This document shows positions 41,943 to 49,532 of a DNA stretch of 64,000 nucleotides, in pieces. The translations under genes were made by a program, and so were the position numbers. The stretch covers positions 1-64,000 of the forward strand of contig NZ_BOSE01000010.1 in NCBI RefSeq assembly GCF_018403185.1, written 5' to 3'. Position 1 is the first letter of the stretch. The number at the start of each line of letters is the position of its first letter. The notes beneath the pieces are model-generated. The model did not search any database. It had not been told where the DNA came from and worked only from the letters and a program-made list of their open reading frames with translations. The stretch is from Paenibacillus montaniterrae (GTDB taxonomy: Bacteria > Bacillota > Bacilli > Paenibacillales > Paenibacillaceae).

Positions 41943-44729
41943 ATGGCAGTAGAAACATTAGGCATTCCATTGCCTGGCTTTGCCGAATTTAGCAGGGAGG
42001 TTGCAGCGCAAGGCACAGTGCTTATTAAAAATGAACGGCACGCGCTTCCGCTGCTGAAGGGTGAGCATGTAGCGATCTTCGGGCGAATTCAAATCAACTA
42101 TTACCGCAGCGGGACCGGTTCTGGCGGCAGCGTTCATGTGACGCATACGACCAATTTGCTGAATGGACTGCGCGCCAAGCAGCAAATACATGTCAATGAG
42201 CAGCTTGCAAGCGTATACGAGCAATGGATTGAGCAGCATCCATTTGACAATGGCGGCGGTGGCTGGGCAGCCGAGCCTTGGCATCAGCAGGAAATGCCGC
42301 TGACGGAAGAGCTGGTTGCAGAAGCAAGAGCGCAATCCTCGAAAGCAATTGTTGTGATCGGACGCACCGCAGGCGAGGATCAGGACAATGCTGATGCGCC
42401 TGGCAGCTACCAGCTGACTGAGGACGAGAAAGCGATGCTGAAGCTGGTTACTGCTCAGTTTGAACAAACGATTGTCGTACTTAATGTATCCAATATCATC
42501 GATATGAGCTGGCTTAATGATGACAGCTACGTGCATCCGATTGCAGCGGTCATCTATGCGTGGCACGGTGGCATGGAAGGCGGCAACGCGATTGCAGATG
42601 TGCTTGTCGGCGAGGTTACGCCAAGCGGCAAGCTGACGGATACGATTGCTTATTCGATTCAAGATTATCCTTCAACGAAAAATTATGGCGGTGAAATTGA
42701 AAGCATTTATGAAGAAGACATCTATGTAGGCTACCGCTATTTTGAAACATTTTGCCCGCAGAAGGTTCAGTATGAGTTTGGCTACGGCTTGTCCTATACC
42801 GAGTTTCTAATTGAAGCTGAGGAAGCGAAGCTGGTCAACGTCTATGGGGCGGATCATATTGAAATCGCCGTGCAAGTAACGAATATTGGCGATACGTACA
42901 GCGGCAAAGAGGTTGTGCAAGTGTATTACGGCGCTCCGCAGGGCAAGCTTGGCCAGCCGGTCAAGGCGCTTGCGGCATTTGCCAAGACGAAGCAGCTTCA
43001 GCCTGGAGAGACAGAGAAGCTTGTTCTCACGTTTTCTGTCGATTCGATGGCATCGTATGATGATGGCGGTGCAACAGGCCTTCGTTCTGCTTATGTGCTT
43101 GAAGCGGGAGAATATGTATTTTATGTCGGCAACAGTGTAAAAAATGCGCAGCGTGTTCGTTTTGCCGGGCAGGCTGGATTTGTACTCGACGAGCTTCGTG
43201 TTGTCGAGCAGCTAAGCGAGGCGTTAGCTCCGACAGCTGACTACAAGCGGATCAAGCCCGGCGCCTTAAAGCCGGATGGCACCTATGAGCTGACCTACGA
43301 GCTTGTGCCAAAGAGACAAATTTCATTGCAGGAGCGAATCGAGCAGCATTTGCCGCCAACGATTCCGCAAACGGGCGACCAAGGCTACAAACTGAAGGAC
43401 GTCAAGGAAAACAGAGTGAGCCTGGAAGCGTTTATCGCTCAGCTCAGCGATGAGGATTTAGCTGCGCTTGTGCGCGGAGAAGGGATGAGCAGCCCGCTAG
43501 TTACCTCCGGTACAGCGTCTGCCTTTGGCGGCGTAAGCGATGCGTTGTACAATTTCGGCATTCCGGTTGCCTGCACGGCGGACGGTCCATCCGGCATTCG
43601 CATGGACAGCGGCTTGAAGGCAACACAGGTCTCGATTGGCACGCTGCTAGCCGCAACCTGGGATGTTGAGCTGATTGAAAGACTATACGTAATGGAAGGG
43701 CAAGAGCTTGTCAGCAACAAAATCGATACGCTGCTGGGACCGGGCATGAACATTCGCCGCAGTCCGCTTAATGGCCGCAACTTCGAGTATTTTTCAGAGG
43801 ACCCGCTTATTACCGGCGCATTTGCCGCAGCTTGCACGAAAGGGATTAAAAAAGGCGGCTCGACTGCTACGCTGAAGCATTTTGCCTGCAACAATCAGGA
43901 GCAATACCGGACAAAGGTGAATGCCGTCGTATCCGAGCGCGCGGTGCGTGAAATTTATTTGAAGGGCTTTGAAATTGCAGTCAAGCAGGCTGGAGCAAAT
44001 TCAATCATGACCTCCTACAATCCGATCAACGGTCATTGGTCAGCCTCCAATTATGACTTGAACACAACGATTTTGCGCGGCGAATGGGGCTTTGACGGCA
44101 TCGTTATGACCGATTGGTGGGCGCTTATGAACGATGTTATAAATGGCGGCCCAGCCGATGCGCGCAACACGAATTTTATGGTTCGCGCGCAAAACGATTT
44201 GTATATGGTTGTCAACAACTATGGCGCCGAGATCAACTCGCATGACGACAATACCATCGCCTCGCTGACCAACGGCAGCCTGACACGCGGCGAGCTTCAG
44301 CGCAGTGCGATGAACATTTGCAAATTTATTATGAATGCGCTCGTGTTTACGAGAAAGCAGGAGTTCAATGAATCTGTCACATTTTTGCAGGCAAGCTCTG
44401 CGCTTGCGGCTGTTGAGGCGCAGGATATTGCAGTTCAGGCGCAAATTCATCCTGTTGTGGATGGCTCGGTGTTTATGAAGGCTTCCGAGGGCGGGCAATA
44501 TCGCATTATCGTCCATATTATGTCGCCGCATACTAACGTTGCACAAAGCGCCTGCAATGTGCTGCTCAACGATCAGCTGGCGACAACGATTCAAACGAAT
44601 GGAACAGACGGCAAATGGATTAGGCAAAAGCTTGTGAAGGTGGAGCTGGAGGCAGGCGTTTACGAGCTGAAGCTTGATTTTACGAAGCCGGGCATGGTCA
44701 TTGATTGGATTGAATTCAAAAAAATATAG
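41943..44729 (+). CDS. Glycoside hydrolase family 3 beta-glucosidase with reversed domain order
   Basis: A 928-residue enzyme whose domains are in reverse order to normal GH3. The alpha/beta sandwich comes first (about 10-285: AAQGTVLIKNERHALPLL, VIGRTAGEDQDNADAPGSYQ). An FnIII-like domain follows (about 295-410). Only then comes the TIM-barrel (about 490-790) with TADGPSGIRMD, NIRRSPLNGRNFEYFSEDP, LKHFACNNQEQYR and nucleophile Asp724 in GIVMTDWWAL. A C-terminal carbohydrate-binding-like domain follows (about 830-928; KLDFTKPGMVIDWIEFKKI). This arrangement is known in a minority of GH3 enzymes such as those of Ruminococcus and Butyrivibrio. No signal peptide. ATG 41943 fits GGGGAG; it is a single gene. 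Confidence 0.92.
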   Translation: MAVETLGIPLPGFAEFSREVAAQGTVLIKNERHALPLLKGEHVAIFGRIQINYYRSGTGSGGSVHVTHTTNLLNGLRAKQQIHVNEQLASVYEQWIEQHPFDNGGGGWAAEPWHQQEMPLTEELVAEARAQSSKAIVVIGRTAGEDQDNADAPGSYQLTEDEKAMLKLVTAQFEQTIVVLNVSNIIDMSWLNDDSYVHPIAAVIYAWHGGMEGGNAIADVLVGEVTPSGKLTDTIAYSIQDYPSTKNYGGEIESIYEEDIYVGYRYFETFCPQKVQYEFGYGLSYTEFLIEAEEAKLVNVYGADHIEIAVQVTNIGDTYSGKEVVQVYYGAPQGKLGQPVKALAAFAKTKQLQPGETEKLVLTFSVDSMASYDDGGATGLRSAYVLEAGEYVFYVGNSVKNAQRVRFAGQAGFVLDELRVVEQLSEALAPTADYKRIKPGALKPDGTYELTYELVPKRQISLQERIEQHLPPTIPQTGDQGYKLKDVKENRVSLEAFIAQLSDEDLAALVRGEGMSSPLVTSGTASAFGGVSDALYNFGIPVACTADGPSGIRMDSGLKATQVSIGTLLAATWDVELIERLYVMEGQELVSNKIDTLLGPGMNIRRSPLNGRNFEYFSEDPLITGAFAAACTKGIKKGGSTATLKHFACNNQEQYRTKVNAVVSERAVREIYLKGFEIAVKQAGANSIMTSYNPINGHWSASNYDLNTTILRGEWGFDGIVMTDWWALMNDVINGGPADARNTNFMVRAQNDLYMVVNNYGAEINSHDDNTIASLTNGSLTRGELQRSAMNICKFIMNALVFTRKQEFNESVTFLQASSALAAVEAQDIAVQAQIHPVVDGSVFMKASEGGQYRIIVHIMSPHTNVAQSACNVLLNDQLATTIQTNGTDGKWIRQKLVKVELEAGVYELKLDFTKPGMVIDWIEFKKI

Positions 44730-44802
44730 CGTTAAGCTCGTATAACATCTTGGGCAGTGGGCAACGTAACATTGAAAATCTACTAAGAATGGAGTTAGAT
44801 TG

Positions 44803-45702
44803 ATGGATTTCAAGCATGTTACTGTTGCCGGAAGCGGCGTTTTAGGCAGCCAGATCGCTTTCCAAACCGCATATAAAGGCTATCAGGTTACGATATACGA
44901 TATTAATGACGAGGCGCTGGGCAAAGGGAAGCAACGGATAGCCGTCTTGCCGCAGCACTATATTGAGGATCTTGGGGCAAATGAGCAGGAGCTTGCTGCT
45001 GCACAGCAGCGGATCAGCTATTCCAGCGATTTAAAGCAGGCGGTGGAGCAGGCCGACCTCGTCATCGAAGCGGTACCGGAGGTAGCGGATATAAAGCGCG
45101 ACTTTTATACGAAGCTCGCTGCTGCTGCACCTGCCAAGACGATCTTTGCCACCAACTCCTCAACGATGCTGCCTAGCCAGTTCGCTGAGGCAACAGGGCG
45201 TCCAAGCCAATTTCTTGCGCTTCATTTTGCCAATGAAATTTGGAAAAACAATACGGCTGAAATTATGAAGCATCCAGGTACAGCCAGCGAGGTGTTTGAG
45301 GCGATTGTGCAGTTTGCCAAGTCGATCGGCATGGTTGCCTTGCCGCTGCATAAGGAGCAGCCTGGTTATATTCTCAACTCGCTGCTAGTGCCGTTTCTGG
45401 AAGCAGCGCAGCAGCTGCTTGTCAAGGAAATAGCGGATGTCGAGACAATCGACAAAACATGGATGATCGGCACTGGAGCTCCGCTTGGTCCGTTCGCAAT
45501 ATTGGATGTCGTCGGCATTAATACCGCCTACAACATTTCAGCAGGCAAGGCAAAGGCCACAGGCAACGAGCTATATGGCAAAATCGCACAAATGCTAAAA
45601 ACGCAGTACATCGATCAAGGCAAGCTTGGGCGCGAGACAGGCGAGGGCTTCTACCAATACCCGAATCCAAGCTTTGCCCAGCAAAGCTTTTTAAAGGAAT
45701 AG
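44803..45702 (+). CDS. 3-hydroxyacyl-CoA dehydrogenase
   Basis: A 299-residue NAD-dependent dehydrogenase. The N-terminal Rossmann fold has VAGSGVLGSQIAFQTA (residues about 8-23), ATNSSTMLPSQFA and the catalytic His in LALHFANEIW (about 145), with Glu in the NEIWKNN segment. The C-terminal helical domain holds GYILNSLLVPFLEAAQQLL and DVVGINTAYNIS. It acts in beta-oxidation-like or ketone metabolism. ATG 44803 is 8 bases after GGAG (TTG 44800 is the alternative). A single gene with a strong terminator. Confidence 0.9.
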   Translation: MDFKHVTVAGSGVLGSQIAFQTAYKGYQVTIYDINDEALGKGKQRIAVLPQHYIEDLGANEQELAAAQQRISYSSDLKQAVEQADLVIEAVPEVADIKRDFYTKLAAAAPAKTIFATNSSTMLPSQFAEATGRPSQFLALHFANEIWKNNTAEIMKHPGTASEVFEAIVQFAKSIGMVALPLHKEQPGYILNSLLVPFLEAAQQLLVKEIADVETIDKTWMIGTGAPLGPFAILDVVGINTAYNISAGKAKATGNELYGKIAQMLKTQYIDQGKLGRETGEGFYQYPNPSFAQQSFLKE

Positions 45703-45717
45703 CAACTCATGCACCAA

Positions 45718-45773
45718 ACCAAACCGTCCTCTGAAATGCTGGCCCAGCAGTATTTCAGACAGGACGGTTTTTT
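45718..45773 (+). terminator. Terminator after hydroxyacyl-CoA dehydrogenase
   Basis: AAACCGTCCT (45721-45730) pairs with AGGACGGTTT (45761-45770), with an inner TGAAATGCTG / CAGTATTTCA stem and a TTTTT tail. Confidence 0.85.
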
Positions 45774-45926
45774 ATTTGTCCAAAGAAGATTGTTAAACCT
45801 TGAAAAGCTATGAACCGGCGCAGCGCCCCCTACCGCCAAAAGTTTATACAATCGCCGATGAACCTGCATTCGCCAAGCATGCTATGAATATAGTAGTGAT
45901 AGGCGTAAAGAAAGGGCGGATGGAGC

Positions 45927-46727
45927 ATGGGCTTTTTTGTTGAGGTTGAGCAAGGCGTTAAGCTATATGTTGAGGATGTGAACCCGCAGGGCTCGCAGAC
46001 AATTGTATTTTTGCATGGCTGGCCATTGAGCCATAAGCAGTTCGAATATCAATTTGATGTATTGCCCAGCTATGGTGCTCGCTGCATCGGTATTGACTGG
46101 CGCGGCTTCGGCAAATCGGATAAGCCGTTTACCGGCTACAATCTGGATCGCTTGTCCGATGATATAAGAGCGGTAATTGATGCGCTAGGCCTCGCCAATT
46201 TTGTTATGCTCGGGCATTCCACCGGCGGAGCGATCACGGTCCGTTATATGTCGCGCCATCAAGGGTTTGGCGCCAAGGGCATTGTGCTGCTTGACGCAGC
46301 AGTGCCTACTGGCATTCCGCAGGCAACGGCAGATCAGTTTATTTCGATGACCTTAAACGATCGTCCGCATATGCTGCAGATGCTCACTAATCAATTTTTC
46401 TTTCAATATGCCACGCAGCCCTTGCAGCAATGGTTTTTTAATTTGGGCCTGGAGGCCTCTGGCTGGTCGACCGCCGCGATTATGAGGATGCTTAGCGAAT
46501 TTGATCTTACGGCTGACCTGGCAAAAATCCAAGTTCCGGCATTAATTTTGCATGGCGTGCATGATCAAGTTGTTCCGTTTTCGCAAGCGGAGCTCATGCA
46601 CAAGCTGCTGCCGGGGTCTCAGCTTGTACCGCTCGCTAATGGAGGTCACGGTGCGTTTTGGGAAGAAAGAAACAGCGTGAATAATGCCATTATCCAGTGG
46701 CTTGGTTTAGCAGCTGCAACCAATTGA
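45927..46727 (+). CDS. Alpha/beta hydrolase (non-haem peroxidase-like)
   Basis: A 266-residue alpha/beta hydrolase. The HGWPLSHKQFE oxyanion-hole segment is at about 30-40, the nucleophile elbow GHSTGG near 95-100, Asp in HGVHDQVVP near 214 and His in NGGHGAFWE near 243. Residues match the cofactor-free haloperoxidase/esterase subfamily. Substrate unknown. No signal peptide. It stands alone; a hairpin-containing region separates it from the chemoreceptor gene. Confidence 0.9.
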   Translation: MGFFVEVEQGVKLYVEDVNPQGSQTIVFLHGWPLSHKQFEYQFDVLPSYGARCIGIDWRGFGKSDKPFTGYNLDRLSDDIRAVIDALGLANFVMLGHSTGGAITVRYMSRHQGFGAKGIVLLDAAVPTGIPQATADQFISMTLNDRPHMLQMLTNQFFFQYATQPLQQWFFNLGLEASGWSTAAIMRMLSEFDLTADLAKIQVPALILHGVHDQVVPFSQAELMHKLLPGSQLVPLANGGHGAFWEERNSVNNAIIQWLGLAAATN

Positions 46728-46740
46728 GTTGTTTCTTTAA

Positions 46741-46833
46741 AGCCCCTTTTATAAATGTATTGTGCTCGCAAATGTTATATAGTAATATTAGTGTTAATAA
46801 ATAATATTTATATTAACATTTGCTAAAGGGGCT
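46741..46833 (+). promoter_or_regulatory. Nested stem-loop that buries the ribosome binding site of the chemoreceptor gene
   Basis: AGCCCCTTT (46741-46749) pairs exactly with AAAGGGGCT (46825-46833), which contains the AAAGGGG ribosome binding site for ATG 46840. A second perfect arm pair, GCAAATGTTA (46768-46777) and TAACATTTGC (46814-46823), lies inside. The last arm is followed by TTTT. It may act as a translation switch or as a terminator for the hydrolase gene that overlaps the next leader. Confidence 0.55.
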
Positions 46834-46839
46834 GCTTTT

Positions 46840-49011
46840 ATGAAAAGAAACAAGCAGGTGCAACAAAATGTAGGCGCTTACATATCGGAGCAAAATGCTG
46901 CCGCACGCTCTGGCCGGTTTACGTTTTTACATACGATAGGTGCCAAGCTCTTTTTATTTTTTATTATTAGTATGGTAAGTGCGGTCGTTGTAGTAGGGGT
47001 TATTTCGTATTCGGTATCGAGCCGTGCTATGGAGCACAAGGTGTCGGAGGTTGCAGCGCAAAGCTTGCAGCAAACGTCGGAGAAGCTTGATTACCTGCTT
47101 AATTTTTACGAGAATATATCGATTCAGCTTATTTTGGATCAGGAGTTTATGGGGGATCTCGCCTATCGGTTGAACCTGATTCAGGCAGGGACAACCGAAA
47201 ATCGAATGAATGTAGAAGGCAAAATTAATAATAAGCTTAAGCAAACGGCGACGACCAACAAAGTATATATTCAGCTGTTTGACGAAAAAACGTATACGCA
47301 GATCGATACTGGACGAGATTATATTTCCGCGTTGTTTTCCTCGGGCAATGGAACGTCTGCGATCAGCTTTTATCAGCCTTATTTTGCAGCTGTTATCGAA
47401 GGGGATGGCAAAGCAGTATGGCTCGGGGCAATCCCTAAAGGCGAAGCAGGCGCAGAAACAACGTATATTTCGATGGGCAAGCTGCTGAAAACGAATAGCG
47501 GCAACTATTTGCTGTTTATCGAATTTAAAGACGAGCTTATTGCCGAGGCTTTGGAGAACGTGAAGCTTAGCGATGGAACCTTGCCTGAGCTGGTCAACAC
47601 TGCAGGCGAGCTCGTCTACACCGATTCTCCATACGTTGAAGGAATAGCTGAAGCAAGCGGGGAAGCCCCAGATGGAGCGGTGCTGGAGCGACGCACGCAT
47701 GGCAAGTACCAAGTGCCCGCTGATCGCGATCAGGCGACGGGCTCATACATACAGGGGCAGCAGCTTATCGTATACAGCATCTCGCAGCGTACCGGCTGGA
47801 GCCTGGTGCAAAACATTCCACTAGCCGAGCTTACACAAGGGATTGATCAAATTGTTACGGTTACATGGGTGCTTATTGCAGGTGCAATCCTCATTTCCTT
47901 GCTGCTGGGTGGCTTAATTGCACGGATGATCAGTCGCCCTATTAGCGAGGTTTCTGCGCTGATGAAGCGGGTCGAGCAGGGGGATTTGTCGGTGCGGATG
48001 CAAAGCAAGCGCAAGGACGAAATAGGCGCATTAGGACAAAGCTTTAACCAAATGGCAGATAATGTTGGCGCGCTAATCTCCCGTACAAGCGCTGCTCTGG
48101 AATATGTGTTGGCCTCCGCGCAAAAGCTGCATATCGTATCCAGGCAGATGGACAACTCAGCTAGAGAAATTGCGGCTGCGACAGATGAAATCGCAAGAGG
48201 CGCTGATGTACTGGCAACGCAATCCGAGGAAGGCAGCACGCATGCTGCTTCGATTCAGCAAGAGATGAGCACGCTTATGGACAACAACCTTAACATGCAG
48301 CAGCATGCATACAGCGTTCAAGAAGAAAGCAATCAAGGGATACGGCAGATGAACGCCCTGCTGGACAAAACAAGCGAGGGTGAGGCGCTGACACGCGAGA
48401 ACATGCAGCGGGCGGACAAGCTGCTGTCGCGAGCAAGTGAAATACGCAAAATTCTTGACTTGCTGGACAGCATTGCAAAAAATACGAATTTGCTGTCGCT
48501 GAATGCATCAATTGAGGCTGCTCGCGCTGGTGAGCATGGACGCGGATTTATGGTCGTAGCTCACGAAATTCGCCAGCTTGCCGATCAATCACGTGAGTCG
48601 ATTGTCGTCGTTGGGCAAATTATTGCTGCGATTGTAGAGGAAATTGAAGGCACCGTTAAGGCGATGAATGACAGCTATCCGATCTATCAGGAGCAGATTG
48701 CAGTTGCTCGTCATGTCGATGCGATTTTCCATGAGGTTGAGCAGCGAATGAGTGATTTTGTAAGCAAAATTAACGATACGACAGCTTCGGCGAATAAGCT
48801 TCATCATGCTCAGTCGACATTAGCGGAAATGATTTTGCATGTTAGCGCAACAGCAGAGCAGTCAACCGCCATCTCCGAGGAGGTCGCCTCTACCTCAGCA
48901 AACCAAATTGCGATTAGCTCCGAGCTGGTTGACGTTTCTCAGCAGCTTAATGAGCTGTCGCAAGAGCTGCAGCAAATTTTATTGCAATTTAAAATTAATA
49001 GAGACTCATAA
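46840..49011 (+). CDS. Methyl-accepting chemotaxis protein
   Basis: A 723-residue chemoreceptor. A cytoplasmic N-terminus of about 32 residues and a membrane helix (KLFLFFIISMVSAVVVVGVI) lead to an extracellular sensor of the dCache/PAS-like type (about 60-340), a second helix (about 345-365), then HAMP (ISRPISEVSALMKRVEQGDL) and the signalling hairpin, whose tip is NLLSLNASIEAARAGEHGRG. It lacks a C-terminal CheR-tethering motif. The long middle helix contains many Gln/Glu methylation-site candidates. Ligand unknown. The ribosome binding site lies in the 3' arm of an upstream hairpin. Confidence 0.92.
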   Translation: MKRNKQVQQNVGAYISEQNAAARSGRFTFLHTIGAKLFLFFIISMVSAVVVVGVISYSVSSRAMEHKVSEVAAQSLQQTSEKLDYLLNFYENISIQLILDQEFMGDLAYRLNLIQAGTTENRMNVEGKINNKLKQTATTNKVYIQLFDEKTYTQIDTGRDYISALFSSGNGTSAISFYQPYFAAVIEGDGKAVWLGAIPKGEAGAETTYISMGKLLKTNSGNYLLFIEFKDELIAEALENVKLSDGTLPELVNTAGELVYTDSPYVEGIAEASGEAPDGAVLERRTHGKYQVPADRDQATGSYIQGQQLIVYSISQRTGWSLVQNIPLAELTQGIDQIVTVTWVLIAGAILISLLLGGLIARMISRPISEVSALMKRVEQGDLSVRMQSKRKDEIGALGQSFNQMADNVGALISRTSAALEYVLASAQKLHIVSRQMDNSAREIAAATDEIARGADVLATQSEEGSTHAASIQQEMSTLMDNNLNMQQHAYSVQEESNQGIRQMNALLDKTSEGEALTRENMQRADKLLSRASEIRKILDLLDSIAKNTNLLSLNASIEAARAGEHGRGFMVVAHEIRQLADQSRESIVVVGQIIAAIVEEIEGTVKAMNDSYPIYQEQIAVARHVDAIFHEVEQRMSDFVSKINDTTASANKLHHAQSTLAEMILHVSATAEQSTAISEEVASTSANQIAISSELVDVSQQLNELSQELQQILLQFKINRDS

Positions 49012-49034
49012 ATGTCGAACATATGGTGATAATG

Positions 49035-49074
49035 AGAACCGGGCCGTCTTTTTTAGATGAGCGCGGTTCTTTTT
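49035..49074 (+). terminator. Terminator after chemoreceptor gene
   Basis: AGAACCGGGC (49035-49044) pairs with GCGCGGTTCT (49061-49070) with one mismatch, followed by TTTT. Confidence 0.7.
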
Positions 49075-49095
49075 GTGAAACATTTTTAAATGACG

Positions 49096-49121
49096 TTGAC
49101 ATACCCAACGGGGGTATGGTA
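49096..49121 (+). promoter_or_regulatory. CsoR-type operator/promoter of the copper operon
   Basis: TTGACA (49096-49101) is followed immediately by TACCCAACGGGGGTATGGTA (49102-49121), very close to the copper-responsive CsoR operator known before the B. subtilis copZA operon. It fills the promoter spacer, so apo-CsoR should block transcription and Cu(I) release it. No csoR gene is in the window. Confidence 0.85.
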
Positions 49122-49193
49122 AATTTATGACAACAGGATCATCATTCTACACTTGATCCTGTAAAACAATGAAATCAAGCCAGGGAGGAATAG

Positions 49194-49403
49194 ATGATGG
49201 AACAAGTAACACTACGCGTACAAGGAATGTCCTGCGGACATTGTGTCAATTCTATTGAAGGAAATGTTGGCAAGCTTAACGGCGTGCAATCTGTTAAAGT
49301 ACATCTTGCAGATGGAAAGGTTGATGTTGCTTTTGATGCAAATGCAATCAGCCTGGAGCAAATTACTGAAGTGATCGAGGAACAAGGATACGATATCGTC
49401 TAA
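49194..49403 (+). CDS. copZ: Copper chaperone CopZ
   Basis: A 69-residue cytosolic heavy-metal-associated domain with the Cu(I)-binding MSCGHC motif at residues 13-18 (GMSCGHCVNSIEGNVGKL) and the C-terminal IEEQGYDIV. It delivers Cu(I) to CopA and probably to CsoR. Start is ATG 49194, or ATG 49197, which is better spaced from GGGAGG. It is first in the copper operon behind the CsoR-type operator. Confidence 0.95.
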   Translation: MMEQVTLRVQGMSCGHCVNSIEGNVGKLNGVQSVKVHLADGKVDVAFDANAISLEQITEVIEEQGYDIV

Positions 49404-49452
49404 CAGGCTTTAGTACGTTTCCATGATTCAGCATTCTATACCATATCCAAAG

Positions 49453-49483
49453 CAGGTCGTGCCAGTCAGCACGATCTGTTTTT
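49453..49483 (+). terminator. Intercistronic hairpin between copZ and copA
   Basis: CAGGTCGTGC (49453-49462) pairs with GCACGATCTG (49469-49478) with one G-U, loop CAGTCA, then TTTTT. It probably makes the chaperone more abundant than the ATPase. Confidence 0.7.
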
Positions 49484-49532
49484 GGAAAATATGATACCCT
49501 GGTGGAGTATACAACTGTTAGGAGTGAGCGGG

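Noticed and set aside
41958..42662. A 234-codon open frame on the minus strand inside the reversed GH3 gene
   Set aside because: Cys/Arg/His-rich translation without family pattern or ribosome binding site; it mirrors the high third-position bias of the real gene on the other strand.
44040..44813. A 257-codon minus-strand frame at the end of the GH3 gene
   Set aside because: No domain, and it would overlap the start of the hydroxyacyl-CoA dehydrogenase gene; a shadow of the GH3 coding strand.
46954..47712. A 252-codon minus-strand open frame inside the chemoreceptor gene
   Set aside because: No recognisable domain and no start signals; the plus strand gives an intact chemoreceptor.
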